A stretch of DNA of 33,639 nucleotides, from the NCBI GenBank assembly GCA_947589135.1, contig CANPZT010000003.1:1-33639 (forward strand), given 5' to 3'. This DNA is from an uncultured Clostridia bacterium (GTDB lineage Bacteria > Bacillota > Clostridia > TANB77 > CAG-508). Under the pieces are notes generated by a model that saw only the letters and a program-made list of their open reading frames with translations, was not told the origin of the DNA and made no database searches. A program made the translations under genes and the position numbers. Shown here piece after piece: positions 20,534 to 30,696 of the stretch (position 1 is the stretch's first letter; every line of letters begins with the position of its first letter).

Positions 20534-20782
20534 ATGGAAATAGCAAAAAGAATATTAATAGTAATTTATTTCTTAGTAGCATTTATATTAATTATATTAG
20601 CATTAATTCAAACAAAAGAAGATGCAGGGTTATCTTCAACAATAACAGGTTCATCAACAAGTAATTTTTATGAAAAAAATAAAGGAAGAACAAAAGAAGG
20701 AAAACAAAAAAGATGGACTATAATTTTATCAGTAGTATTTGCAATATTGACAATAAGTTTAGGAATATTATATATGGCATAG
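20534..20782 (+). CDS. secG: Preprotein translocase subunit SecG
   Basis: 82 aa, two TM segments, QTKEDAGLSSTITG motif, immediately upstream of rnr as is common in Firmicutes. Confidence 0.85.
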   Translation: MEIAKRILIVIYFLVAFILIILALIQTKEDAGLSSTITGSSTSNFYEKNKGRTKEGKQKRWTIILSVVFAILTISLGILYMA

Positions 20783-20882
20783 ATGTAATAAGAAGGGCGG
20801 TTTTTATATAAAAACACGCTCTTTTTTAGAATAGAGATGCTTTAGTATTTTGTAACATAATCCATGATGGAAAGGAAAAGAT

Positions 20883-23024
20883 ATGAAAGAAAGAAAAGAA
20901 AAAATTTTAGAATTAATGAAAGATGACGACTATGTGCCGATGAAGGCAAAAGAAATTGCTATGATTATGAGAGTACCTAAAAATGAATATAGAGAGTTTT
21001 TAGAATTATTAGGAGAGTTAGAATTAGATTTCAAAATTCAAAAGAATAGAAAAAATAGATATCGAATTGTTGATAAAAAATATTATGATGGAATTTATCG
21101 TAAAAATCAAAAAGGGTTTGGTTTTGTACGTATGGAAGACCAAGAGGATGAAATATATATTACTAAAGAAAATTCTTTAAATGCTTTAAATGGAGATAGA
21201 GTTTTAATTGAAATTATAGAAGAAAAAAATAAAATAAAAAGTGCAGAAGGAAAAGTCGTTAAAATATTAAAACATGAAAAAGATACGATAGTTGGAATTT
21301 TTCAAAATAATAAGACATTTGGATTTGTAATTCCAGATGATAAAAACTTTGGTACAGATATTTATATTTCTAAAAAAGATATTGGAAAAGCTAGGAGTAA
21401 TCATAAGGTTCTAGTAAAAATTACTAAATATCCTGAAAAGGGTAAAAAGGCAGAAGGAAAAATAATCGAGGTTCTAGGAAATGTAAATGAAGCAGGGGTT
21501 GATATGCTTTCTCTAATTAAAGAGCATAATCTGCCATCAGTGTTTCCAGAACCAGTTATAGAAGAAGCAAAAAGATGTGGAAATTATATAGATAAAAAAG
21601 ATATTCCAAATAGAGTAGATGCACGAGATAAAATAATATTTACTATTGATGGAGAAGATGCAAAAGATTTAGATGATGCAGTTAGGGTTGAAAAATTAGA
21701 AAACGGAAATTATAAGCTAGATGTTCATATTGCAGATGTTAGTTACTATGTAAAAGAAGATAGCTTATTAGATCAAGAAGCTTTAATTAGAGGAACTAGT
21801 ATTTACATGCTAGGAAGAGTTATACCAATGCTTCCAAGAGAATTATCAAATGGAATATGCAGTTTAAATGCAGGAGAAGATAGATTTACATTATCATGTA
21901 GTATGGAAATAGATAAAGATGGAAATGTAGTATCTTCTGAGGTATATAAAGCAATTATAAATGTAACTGAAAGAATGAGTTATACGGATGTACAAAAAAT
22001 AATAGATGAATCAGACCAAGAAGTACTAAAAAGATATGAACCATACATTTCAGATTTTAAGTTAATGGCAGAACTAGCACATATTTTGAAAGATAAAAGA
22101 ATGGAGCAAGGGTATTTAAATTTAGATATACCAGAAAGCAAAATTGATTTAGATATTGATGGAAAAGTTAGTAATATTTCAAAATATGAAACTACTTTTG
22201 CACATGAAATAATTGAACAATTTATGCTAATAGCAAATGAAACTATTGCTGAAAAATTTTTCTGGTTAGAAGCACCATTTATTTATCGTGTACACGAAGA
22301 ACCAGACATAGAAAAAATACAAGAATTAAACAAATTTCTATTTAATTTTGGTTTGAAAATTAAAGCAAATAAAGATAATATATATCCAAAAGAATTTGCT
22401 AAAATCTTAGAAGAAATAAAAGGAAGAGAAGAAGAAAAGGTAGTATCAAATTTAATATTAAGAACTTTAAAAGTAGCAAGATATGAAGCAGAAAATAAAG
22501 GACACTTTGGTATTGCAAGTAAATATTATTGTCATTTTACTTCACCAATTAGAAGATATCCAGATCTATTTATACATAGGATTATTTCTATGTATTTAAA
22601 AGAAAATTATGATGTACAAGAAAAAGCAATTGAAAAATATAGAGTAGAAGCAGAAGAAAGAGCAAAACAATCATCAGAAAGAGAAAAAGTTGCAACACAA
22701 GTAGAAAGAGAATCAGAAGATATTAAAAAAGCTGAATATATGGAATCTAGAATTGGACAAGAGTATGAAGGGATTGTTTCATCTATTACATCGTTTGGAA
22801 TGTTTGTAGAATTAGAAAATACTGTAGAAGGTCTTATTCGTTTTGATAAAATGGGAGATGAATATTTTATTTACGATGAAGACAGAAAAAGATTAATTGG
22901 AGAAAGAACAAACAAAATATACAAAATTGGAGATAAAGTAAAAATTAGGGTTGATAAAGCAAGTAAATTATTAAGGCAAATTGATTTTGAATTAGTTAAT
23001 GTCAAAAGTAATGAAGATTTTTGA
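20883..23024 (+). CDS. rnr: Ribonuclease R
   Basis: TIDGEDAKDLDDAVRVE, HIADVSYYV, FTSPIRRYPDLFIHR, C-terminal S1 domain. Confidence 0.96.
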   Translation: MKERKEKILELMKDDDYVPMKAKEIAMIMRVPKNEYREFLELLGELELDFKIQKNRKNRYRIVDKKYYDGIYRKNQKGFGFVRMEDQEDEIYITKENSLNALNGDRVLIEIIEEKNKIKSAEGKVVKILKHEKDTIVGIFQNNKTFGFVIPDDKNFGTDIYISKKDIGKARSNHKVLVKITKYPEKGKKAEGKIIEVLGNVNEAGVDMLSLIKEHNLPSVFPEPVIEEAKRCGNYIDKKDIPNRVDARDKIIFTIDGEDAKDLDDAVRVEKLENGNYKLDVHIADVSYYVKEDSLLDQEALIRGTSIYMLGRVIPMLPRELSNGICSLNAGEDRFTLSCSMEIDKDGNVVSSEVYKAIINVTERMSYTDVQKIIDESDQEVLKRYEPYISDFKLMAELAHILKDKRMEQGYLNLDIPESKIDLDIDGKVSNISKYETTFAHEIIEQFMLIANETIAEKFFWLEAPFIYRVHEEPDIEKIQELNKFLFNFGLKIKANKDNIYPKEFAKILEEIKGREEEKVVSNLILRTLKVARYEAENKGHFGIASKYYCHFTSPIRRYPDLFIHRIISMYLKENYDVQEKAIEKYRVEAEERAKQSSEREKVATQVERESEDIKKAEYMESRIGQEYEGIVSSITSFGMFVELENTVEGLIRFDKMGDEYFIYDEDRKRLIGERTNKIYKIGDKVKIRVDKASKLLRQIDFELVNVKSNEDF

Positions 23025-23070
23025 TATATATATAGTTTGTAATAATTAAATTTGATTAAAAAAATATAAA

Positions 23071-23110
23071 AAAAGTGTGTCAAAAAGACGGGTTCTTTTA
23101 ACACACTTTT
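23071..23110. terminator. Bidirectional intrinsic terminator between convergent genes
   Basis: aaaagtgtgt ... acacactttt stem. Confidence 0.75.
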
Positions 23111-23115
23111 AAGAT

Positions 23116-24603
23116 TTAAGTTATAGGTCTAATTTCATAAACTCTTTTACCATAATTAAATTTCAAAAATTTAGCATTTTCTGGAATTTTAAATGTTTGT
23201 GTACCATTAGACCAACCATATTTAGTTATTGTTTGTATTGTTTGTTTACTACTATTACATATATACAATGCAAAAGATTCTTGTTTTTCAGATACTTGAA
23301 CATTTTTTCCAATCATAGAAGGATCTATTTCTATATAGAGATTATCATTTACATTAAAATAGGTATTATCATTACCATCATATGCAGCAACACCCAAAGC
23401 ATCAGAAGGTAAAACAGCTGTGTAAGTTGACATTGTCGACTCTACACCATATCTATCTATTCCTTTTGCATATATAGTTTTTCCTAAATCCAATGATATT
23501 GTATCGCCATCATGATATTCATTCCACGTTGTTTTATCATCTGTACTATATAATTTAGTTTCACTAGTATCAAAATAATTTATTGTTATAGAACTAAAAG
23601 ATTGTTGTATACCAGTTGGAGTTATTTTAGGATAATATTTTACTATATTAAGTGATGGTTCATTTATAAGTCTAACTTCATTGACAGTTACATTATAAAA
23701 CATTAGAAATTTAGCATTTTCTGGAATTGTAAAAGTTTGTCTGTTACTAGACCAACCATATATACTTATTCTCTGTATGCTTTGTTTATTTTCATCACAT
23801 ATATATAAATCAAAAGACTCTACGTGTTCATAAACTTGAACCTTTTTACCAATCATAGAAGGTTCTATTTCTATATAATAGGTATTGCGATAACCTCCAA
23901 CACTAGTATTATCATTACCATCATATGCAGCAAGACCTAAAGCATCAGGAGCTAAATTCATTTTAATTGCTTCTTTATCTAATTTTGTTATTTCCTGTTG
24001 TTTTATACTTTTTGCTAAAATAGTACATTCTTTTTCTACTACGAACTCACCTTCATATGTTATCCATGTATTACCATTATCTATACTATAATAATTATTT
24101 GTTTCTTCTCCATAATCTATTGTAACTTTTTTATTTAATTTTATACCATATGATGTTAATATAGGATAAATACTTGATTCATTTTGTGAAATTACAGGTT
24201 TTGCATCAACATTTGCCTTCAGAACATAATTTTTAAAATCATCATCACTTTTACGCTTGATTTTAAAAGTATATTCATTACCTGATTCAACATTATAATC
24301 TATTGCTAATTTATTTTTATTTACATTTATTATATTGTCATCTGGAGTTTGTACTTGTTCTATTTCGTCATTACTTTCTATCATTATTGTAATATAAATA
24401 TTATTTTCACTTATTGAATTGACAACATATACTGTATCTATCTTATGTTCTTCTTGTATATTTTGTTCTTGCTCACCAAATGCTTTAGAAAATAAACCAT
24501 TTTTTTCTGTTATATTTTTTATAGTTATTCCTGACAAAACAAGCAATATTATAATTGCTATTACCAGAGTTATTAAGGTTATGCATTTTACCTTATTTTT
24601 CAT
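23116..24603 (-). CDS. Type IV pilin-like N-terminus fused to a repeat-containing surface protein
   Basis: KVKCITLITLVIAIIILLVLSGITI prepilin-like helix; two copies of an about 90-aa DALGxAAYDGNDNT...IEIxPSMIGKxVQV...PENAKFL module. Confidence 0.65.
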   Translation of the reverse strand: MKNKVKCITLITLVIAIIILLVLSGITIKNITEKNGLFSKAFGEQEQNIQEEHKIDTVYVVNSISENNIYITIMIESNDEIEQVQTPDDNIINVNKNKLAIDYNVESGNEYTFKIKRKSDDDFKNYVLKANVDAKPVISQNESSIYPILTSYGIKLNKKVTIDYGEETNNYYSIDNGNTWITYEGEFVVEKECTILAKSIKQQEITKLDKEAIKMNLAPDALGLAAYDGNDNTSVGGYRNTYYIEIEPSMIGKKVQVYEHVESFDLYICDENKQSIQRISIYGWSSNRQTFTIPENAKFLMFYNVTVNEVRLINEPSLNIVKYYPKITPTGIQQSFSSITINYFDTSETKLYSTDDKTTWNEYHDGDTISLDLGKTIYAKGIDRYGVESTMSTYTAVLPSDALGVAAYDGNDNTYFNVNDNLYIEIDPSMIGKNVQVSEKQESFALYICNSSKQTIQTITKYGWSNGTQTFKIPENAKFLKFNYGKRVYEIRPIT

Positions 24604-24806
24604 TTGTTTTTTCTCCTCTTACTATAAATGATTAGATTATCTAGTGATATCTTAATTTTCCTTTTACTTTTTGAATTAATTTAATAACATTTTTTTTATT
24701 GTTCATTTTTTATTAAAGAAATTTATGTCTAGCTGTTATTACAACTAAATTATAACATTGCAATTCTTATTTGTAAACGATTTTTATGTTACATTTTAGT
24801 TACAGA

Positions 24807-24986
24807 TTAATACATAAACATCATAGTATTAAAGAAAATAACAACTAATATAGAAAAAACAATAACAGTAATACCACCAGATTTATTTTGTTTTTCTTTT
24901 AGTTCATATAAACCATAGCCAATAGTTTTAAGTAAAATATAAAGGCTAATTAGTAAAAAAATAATATCAAAAATAGTATGAGTCAA
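24807..24986 (-). CDS. Small membrane protein downstream of the ger genes (TTG start)
   Basis: AGGAGG RBS then TTG; reads MTHTIFDIILLISLYILLKTIGYGLYELKEKQNKSGGITVIVFSILVVIFFNTMMFMY. Confidence 0.55.
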   Translation of the reverse strand: MTHTIFDIIFLLISLYILLKTIGYGLYELKEKQNKSGGITVIVFSILVVIFFNTMMFMY

Positions 24987-25060
24987 AGCAAAACCTCCTA
25001 TTTATTTTTTATAATAATTATGTCTTGACGACAATTATATTAATTATATTTTAACAATAA

Positions 25061-26284
25061 TTATGTTTCAGTAACAAGCATACTTGATCTTACCTTAGTA
25101 TCAATATCTACATCAAAAAAAGCATTTCTATAATTATCTAACCAATGATAATTATACACATCATCTACTGTAAAAAAATTAGAAAGAGCATCTAATCCAA
25201 ACCCATTTATATCAGAGTTGTATTCCCTTGAAGTTTTATATAAAAAACTAGATAAAGCTGATTCTAAATAATGATTACAACTTTCCGAAATAGAATCCAA
25301 AACTTTTGGCGTTAAATAGCTAGAATCTTCAGACATTGAAGCAATTCTTCCAGAGAATGTTAGTTTTACTTTAATATATGGAGAAGATGTAGAAGTATCA
25401 ACTTTAATTTGAGAATAGTTGTAAGGTGCCAAATAAATATCTAAATATTTTCCACTATTAACAGGGTCTGGAACTGAAATTAAAAATCTATCTAATTGAT
25501 TTTCAATTGTTAAAAAACAAATTGTTTCCAATGCATTTAATTCTCCTACAAGTTGATCATTTTTAAATACAGCAACTCCAATATTTTCAGTTCCGTTTTT
25601 TCCTTCAATAGAAGACTCATTTGCCTTAATTGAATAATCTTGTTCAGCAGTAGGAGATGAATCAGATTGAGAGTTAGACTGATTAATACCTCCTAAAATT
25701 GCAAAGGGCTGACAACTTTTACAATTTGAACTATTAAAAAAATTACCAATGGTAGAATTAGGGATGTATCCAGTATATTTACTTGATTTTGTTAAAACTT
25801 CATAGTATTTATAAATTGAATTTTCTAATTCTGCCTGTGTTTGTTCAATATAATATTTTGCATCACATTTTGAAACAATAATTTTTGCAGAAGGTCTAAC
25901 TTGTGTATCATTTGTCAAAGTATAGATTTCATCTGTAATTCCTTGATAAGCAAATTCTTCAGAAAAAATAATTACCTTACAATGTGACATGTTGATTTCT
26001 TTTCCCATATAACTATTCATTAAATTAATAGCATTTGTCAAAGAAGAAGCTTTTACAGAATTTATTACAGGCTTTGCTTTTTCAGTTGAACCAGACTCAC
26101 TAGCAGCTGTTGTAGTAGAAAATTCAAAAGTTACTTCTAGTTCATTTTCATCAGAAGTATCAATACCAATTGCTAATACATAAGCTAAATTATCAATATT
26201 AAGTGATGCATATGAACTAGAGAATGCAACTACAAATATTATAATTAAAATAAAAACAAATAAATTCCTTAGAAACTTAGGCAT
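25061..26284 (-). CDS. Ger(x)C family spore germination lipoprotein-like protein
   Basis: LDNLAYVLAIGIDTSDENELEVTFEFS...; start overlaps the gerB stop (ATGCCTAA). Confidence 0.85.
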   Translation of the reverse strand: MPKFLRNLFVFILIIIFVVAFSSSYASLNIDNLAYVLAIGIDTSDENELEVTFEFSTTTAASESGSTEKAKPVINSVKASSLTNAINLMNSYMGKEINMSHCKVIIFSEEFAYQGITDEIYTLTNDTQVRPSAKIIVSKCDAKYYIEQTQAELENSIYKYYEVLTKSSKYTGYIPNSTIGNFFNSSNCKSCQPFAILGGINQSNSQSDSSPTAEQDYSIKANESSIEGKNGTENIGVAVFKNDQLVGELNALETICFLTIENQLDRFLISVPDPVNSGKYLDIYLAPYNYSQIKVDTSTSSPYIKVKLTFSGRIASMSEDSSYLTPKVLDSISESCNHYLESALSSFLYKTSREYNSDINGFGLDALSNFFTVDDVYNYHWLDNYRNAFFDVDIDTKVRSSMLVTET

Positions 26285-27389
26285 TTGAATTCTCCTTTCC
26301 ATTGTTATTTTGTTTCTTTTTTCGTAAATTTGCAAGTATTAGAATACTAATGCTTAAGACAAATACAATTCCTATAACTAAATTAGGATATATTTTAGTT
26401 TCGAACATATTAGAAACTGCATAATTTTTAGGAAATATACTAATTCCGAAAATTAATAAACCAAAAATATCAATTAAAGCTTTTTTATTTTCTATATTTG
26501 TTATTTTTTGAAAAATACGCATGCTAAATTTACTAATAATGCTTAGGTAACAGGCAAAGGCTAAAATCCATATTAGTAAAAATACAGATTCTAATCTTTG
26601 AAAGAAATTACCAAATTCTATATAACGAGTTGCATTGTATAAAGGTGTAATTTCGTTTGTATCTAAGAAAAAAGAAAACATAAAAAGTAAAGTAGCAACA
26701 CATAAAACAAGATAGATAGCAGAAATACCAATTGATATAAATGTTATTTTTTTCATATCTTCAGGTTTATTTAGTAATGGTGGCAAAAAATATAAAAAAA
26801 CTATCCCACCAAAAGAAGCCAAATTTGTCAATCCTAAAATAAAAGTATCCAATAATCCTTTACCAAAAATAGGAAACATCCTTTGTGGAGTAAACTGATT
26901 CATATTTGAAAAAAATAAAAATATAATGCTTCCTAGAACTAATGGTATAATTAAAGCATTTGTTTTTAAGCTAGCACTAAAATCAAGTCTATTAGCTGCA
27001 CATATAGCAACTACAAATAGCAAAACAATATAAATAATATTTGTCATTGGATAATAAATAATTTTAATGCTTTCGCAAAAGTTCCTAAGTAAAATACTTG
27101 ATGTAATTATAAAATAAGCAATAAAGATAATTCCGATAATTGTTTTTAATAATCCTCCACCTAAATATTCTGAAATATCAATAATGTCAGCACTTGGAAA
27201 AGTTTTTAATAAACGATAAATGAAGTATCCAATAAAAATAACAATGATACCAACATAAATTATATTTAAAATAGAAGCAGAGTCAGTAGAAACTAATATG
27301 TTTCTTGGAAGAGATAAAATAGTATGTGTTACAACAATTGTTAAAACAAGCATAATAGCATCAAGAGTGCTTATTTTAGAAGAACTCAT
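26277..27389 (-). CDS. GerAB-type spore germination permease
   Basis: Ten or so TM segments; SADIIDISEYLGGGLLKTIIGIIF typical of GerAB/APC germination permeases; lies between gerA and gerC. Confidence 0.88.
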   Translation of the reverse strand: MSSSKISTLDAIMLVLTIVVTHTILSLPRNILVSTDSASILNIIYVGIIVIFIGYFIYRLLKTFPSADIIDISEYLGGGLLKTIIGIIFIAYFIITSSILLRNFCESIKIIYYPMTNIIYIVLLFVVAICAANRLDFSASLKTNALIIPLVLGSIIFLFFSNMNQFTPQRMFPIFGKGLLDTFILGLTNLASFGGIVFLYFLPPLLNKPEDMKKITFISIGISAIYLVLCVATLLFMFSFFLDTNEITPLYNATRYIEFGNFFQRLESVFLLIWILAFACYLSIISKFSMRIFQKITNIENKKALIDIFGLLIFGISIFPKNYAVSNMFETKIYPNLVIGIVFVLSISILILANLRKKKQNNNGKENSNA

Positions 27390-27487
27390 ATAGTAATCAA
27401 TCCTTGCATGTTATATTTAGGTTTTTAATAGAGGCTTTACCTATAAACCTTGTTATATTTATAGTTTTAAAATTAATAATGATTAGC

Positions 27488-29195
27488 TTATTTGTGGTAC
27501 AGATTAGAGTTAAATTTCCATTTCATTGAAAATTTTTCTTGTTTTTGAGCTTTTTTTGGTGCTACATAAGAAGCACGATATTCTCTTTTCCATATAGGTG
27601 GTAAGAAATATCCATTTCCATCTACATTGCTACTAGGTGCTAAAGGTGTCATATAAGATACACCAAAAGATCTTAAGCTACAAAGAACAGAGATATAAAT
27701 AAATAATCCTAATGAAATTCCTAAAAATCCTGCCATAAATCCAAGTAATACAAAAACAAATCTGAAATATCGTATATGAAATCCAAATGAAAAATCTGGA
27801 ATAGCAAAAGAAGCGATACCTGTAATAGCAACTATAATAATTAGAATTGGACTAACTATACCTGCTGAAACTGCTGCTTGTCCTAAAACCAAAGCACCAA
27901 CAATACCAATAGTTGGTCCAATAGGAGACGGAACTCTTAAACCAGCTTCACGAATTAACTCAAAGGAAATCTCCATAATTAAAATTTCAACTATAATTGG
28001 AAATGGTACATTTTCACGAGAAGCTAAAATAGAATAGAGTAGTCCTGTAGGAAGAATTTCTTGGTGAAAGCTTGTAATTGCAACATAAATACCAGGTAGT
28101 AACAATGTAATAAAAGTAGCTAACACTCTAAGTCCTCGCAAAAAATTAGCAAAATTAACTTTTAAATTAGTATCTTCCGGAGAAGCTAAAAAATCTATTA
28201 AAACTGCTGGTACAATAACTCCATAAGGAGTTCCATTTACAATAATTACAACACGACCATTTAATAGATATTTAGAAACTTTGTCAGGCCTTTCAGTAGA
28301 AATCATTTCAGGAATTCCTAAAATATTAGAATCAGCAATTAATTGTTCTAATTCACCAGCAGAAAGCAAAGAATCTACTTCTAAGTTATTTAATCTATAT
28401 TTTACTTCACCTACTAGGTCATCATTTGCTATATTCTTAATATAACAAACTGCACATTTTGTTTTTGTAACATTACCTACTTCCAAATTTTCAATAATTA
28501 AATTTTCGTTATTAACAATACGGCGAATTAAAGAGGTATTAGTTCTAATATTTTCAACAAAAGCTTCATGAGGACCTTTTATAACTATTTCATTATTTGG
28601 AGTATCAACACTCCTTTGTTTAAAGCCCTTTACTTCAATATCAAAAGCAATTGGAAGAGTTTCTACAAACAAAGCACAATTACCAGCATTTATACCGAGA
28701 AATAATTTCATCAAAATCTTCAGAAGTTGATAGAGAATTTTGAGGCATTAAACATCCAATTAAGTAATTACTTAAGTCAAATTTTTTAACTTTTCTCACA
28801 GTAATATTATTTGTAACAGCTTCTGAAATAATTTTTGTTTGAGAGCTATCAAATAAGTTATTTTTATTTCTCATCATTAATGGTTCTAATATAAAATCAT
28901 TTATAGTTTTGGAATCTACCATTCCATCAATATATGCCAAAAATGCATCATATTGCTTACCTCTTGCATTTAATGTGAATTGTCTAATATTAATATCACT
29001 ATTTATTAAGAAATTATATTTAGTTTTTATATATTCTAAATTAACAGATAAACTTGGAAAAATATTGACTTTTTTTTCAGGCTCTTCAGGAAAATCATTT
29101 TGAAAGTCAGCATCTTCTGTATCTGGAATTGTAAATTTATAGTGTTCTTGCGGATGGTACTTAAAATAAGTATCAAATATTTTTTTAAAATCCAT
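27488..29195 (-). CDS. GerA-type spore germination protein, split by a +1 frame change at an in-frame CGG (28697-28695, minus strand)
   Basis: N-terminal ORF ends ...STSEDFDEIIS[CGG]; the +1 frame continues GINAGNCALFVETLPIAFDIEVKGFKQRSVDTPNNEIVIKGPHEAFVENIRTN and FEISFELIREAGLRVPSPIGPTIGIVGALVLGQAAV-type region, all GerA family. Confidence 0.93.
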
Positions 29196-29383
29196 AATTG
29201 TCTCCTATTTTTTATAACCTATTGTACAACTTAAGAGTTATTATATTATTTAAATTTTACAAACTATGAGTTGTAACTGATTTTAATTAGTATTTGTAAA
29301 ATTATATAAAATATACTAGTTTTTACAATTAAAAAATGATATAATAAAATAGGTACAAATTAAAAATCAAGAAGGAGAAACTA

Positions 29384-30505
29384 ATGAAAAATAGAATTCC
29401 AAGTATCATTATGTTTTTGGTAATGATTTTAATTATTGGAGTATGTGGGATTTTTGTAAATATTATTTTGCAAGAATTTAAAAGTATGCAAACAATAGTA
29501 GAACCAGAAGAATTTAAAACCACAATATCTGTAAATGAAAATACAACAAACAAAAATATAGAGATACCACAAGATGAAAATAATGTATTAGATGATATTA
29601 ATAATGGATATACACAACAAGAGGAAAATTATAGTAATATTAGTATAAATAAATATTTTTATAGCCAACTAGACGATTACTCTAAAACAATTTATCAAGC
29701 ATTTGAGCAAAATAAAGAAAATATGAAAACTGGAACATATAAAGTAGAACTAGGAAATTCATTTTCAGAAATATTAGATACAGAAAATGGTCAAGATAAA
29801 TTAGGAGAATATTATCAATCAGCAGTTGAAGCATATACATATGATAATCCAGATGTATTTTATTTAAGTCCAAACAAAATGTATTTAAATATAGAAACTA
29901 CAACAAAAGGAAGAAATAACACATACTATGTATATGTTAATAATGGAAATGAAACAAATTATTTAATAGATGAATTTTCATCCAAAGAACAAATTAACGA
30001 AGCACTTGAAAAAATTCAACAAGTAAAAAATAGTATTGTAGAAAATGCTACAGGTGACACATATGATAATATAAAAATGGTACATGATTATTTAGTAAAA
30101 AATATTGAATATGATACAACAATATCAAAAGATAATATTTATAATATTTATGGTGCATTAGTTAATGGAGAAGCTGTATGTGAAGGATATGCAAGAGCTT
30201 TTAAATATCTTATGGACAACTTGGATATTCCTTGTACATTAGTAATAGGAAAAGGAAAAAATTCTCAAGGAAATACAGAAAATCACGCATGGAATTATGT
30301 ACAATTATCAGATACTTGGTATGCAGTTGATAGTACATGGGATGACCCTGTGGGATATAATGAAGGATGGTTTAGTCAAGTTACAAGATATAAATATTTT
30401 TTAAAAGGTTCTAATGATATGAATATAGATCACCAAGCAACGGGAAGATTTACAGAAGGAGGAAAACTATATAATTATCCAGAACTTAGTGTTGAAAATT
30501 ACTAA
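29384..30505 (+). CDS. Transglutaminase-like domain protein, membrane-anchored
   Basis: GEAVCEGYARAFKYLMD (Cys), NHAWNYVQL (His), YAVDSTWDDP (Asp) triad context. Confidence 0.88.
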   Translation: MKNRIPSIIMFLVMILIIGVCGIFVNIILQEFKSMQTIVEPEEFKTTISVNENTTNKNIEIPQDENNVLDDINNGYTQQEENYSNISINKYFYSQLDDYSKTIYQAFEQNKENMKTGTYKVELGNSFSEILDTENGQDKLGEYYQSAVEAYTYDNPDVFYLSPNKMYLNIETTTKGRNNTYYVYVNNGNETNYLIDEFSSKEQINEALEKIQQVKNSIVENATGDTYDNIKMVHDYLVKNIEYDTTISKDNIYNIYGALVNGEAVCEGYARAFKYLMDNLDIPCTLVIGKGKNSQGNTENHAWNYVQLSDTWYAVDSTWDDPVGYNEGWFSQVTRYKYFLKGSNDMNIDHQATGRFTEGGKLYNYPELSVENY

Positions 30506-30624
30506 TATAAAAAATGGAAAGACATATTAATTAATATTAGTAATATATTTATAAAGATATAATTTATATAAAAAACTTAAATTTCAAAATAAGTAATAAA
30601 AAATAAAAAAATTTACATAAATGC

Positions 30625-30653
30625 TTGACTTTTCCAAAAATAACATTTATAAT
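30625..30653 (+). promoter_or_regulatory. SigmaA-type promoter for the LPXTG protein
   Basis: TTGACT, 17 bp spacer, TATAAT. Confidence 0.75.
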
Positions 30654-30696
30654 AGAATAAGCAATTATGTAAATATAAAAAATTTAGGAGGTAAAA

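Noticed and set aside
3583-28697. Classical prfB/dnaX-type programmed frameshifting as the explanation for the three split genes
   Set aside because: No shared upstream Shine-Dalgarno stimulator, slippery heptamer or downstream hairpin was seen; the only common element is the in-frame CGG.
3583-28697. Simple reassignment of CGG to another amino acid
   Set aside because: Sense reassignment would keep the frame, but the conserved protein continues only in the +1 frame after each CGG.
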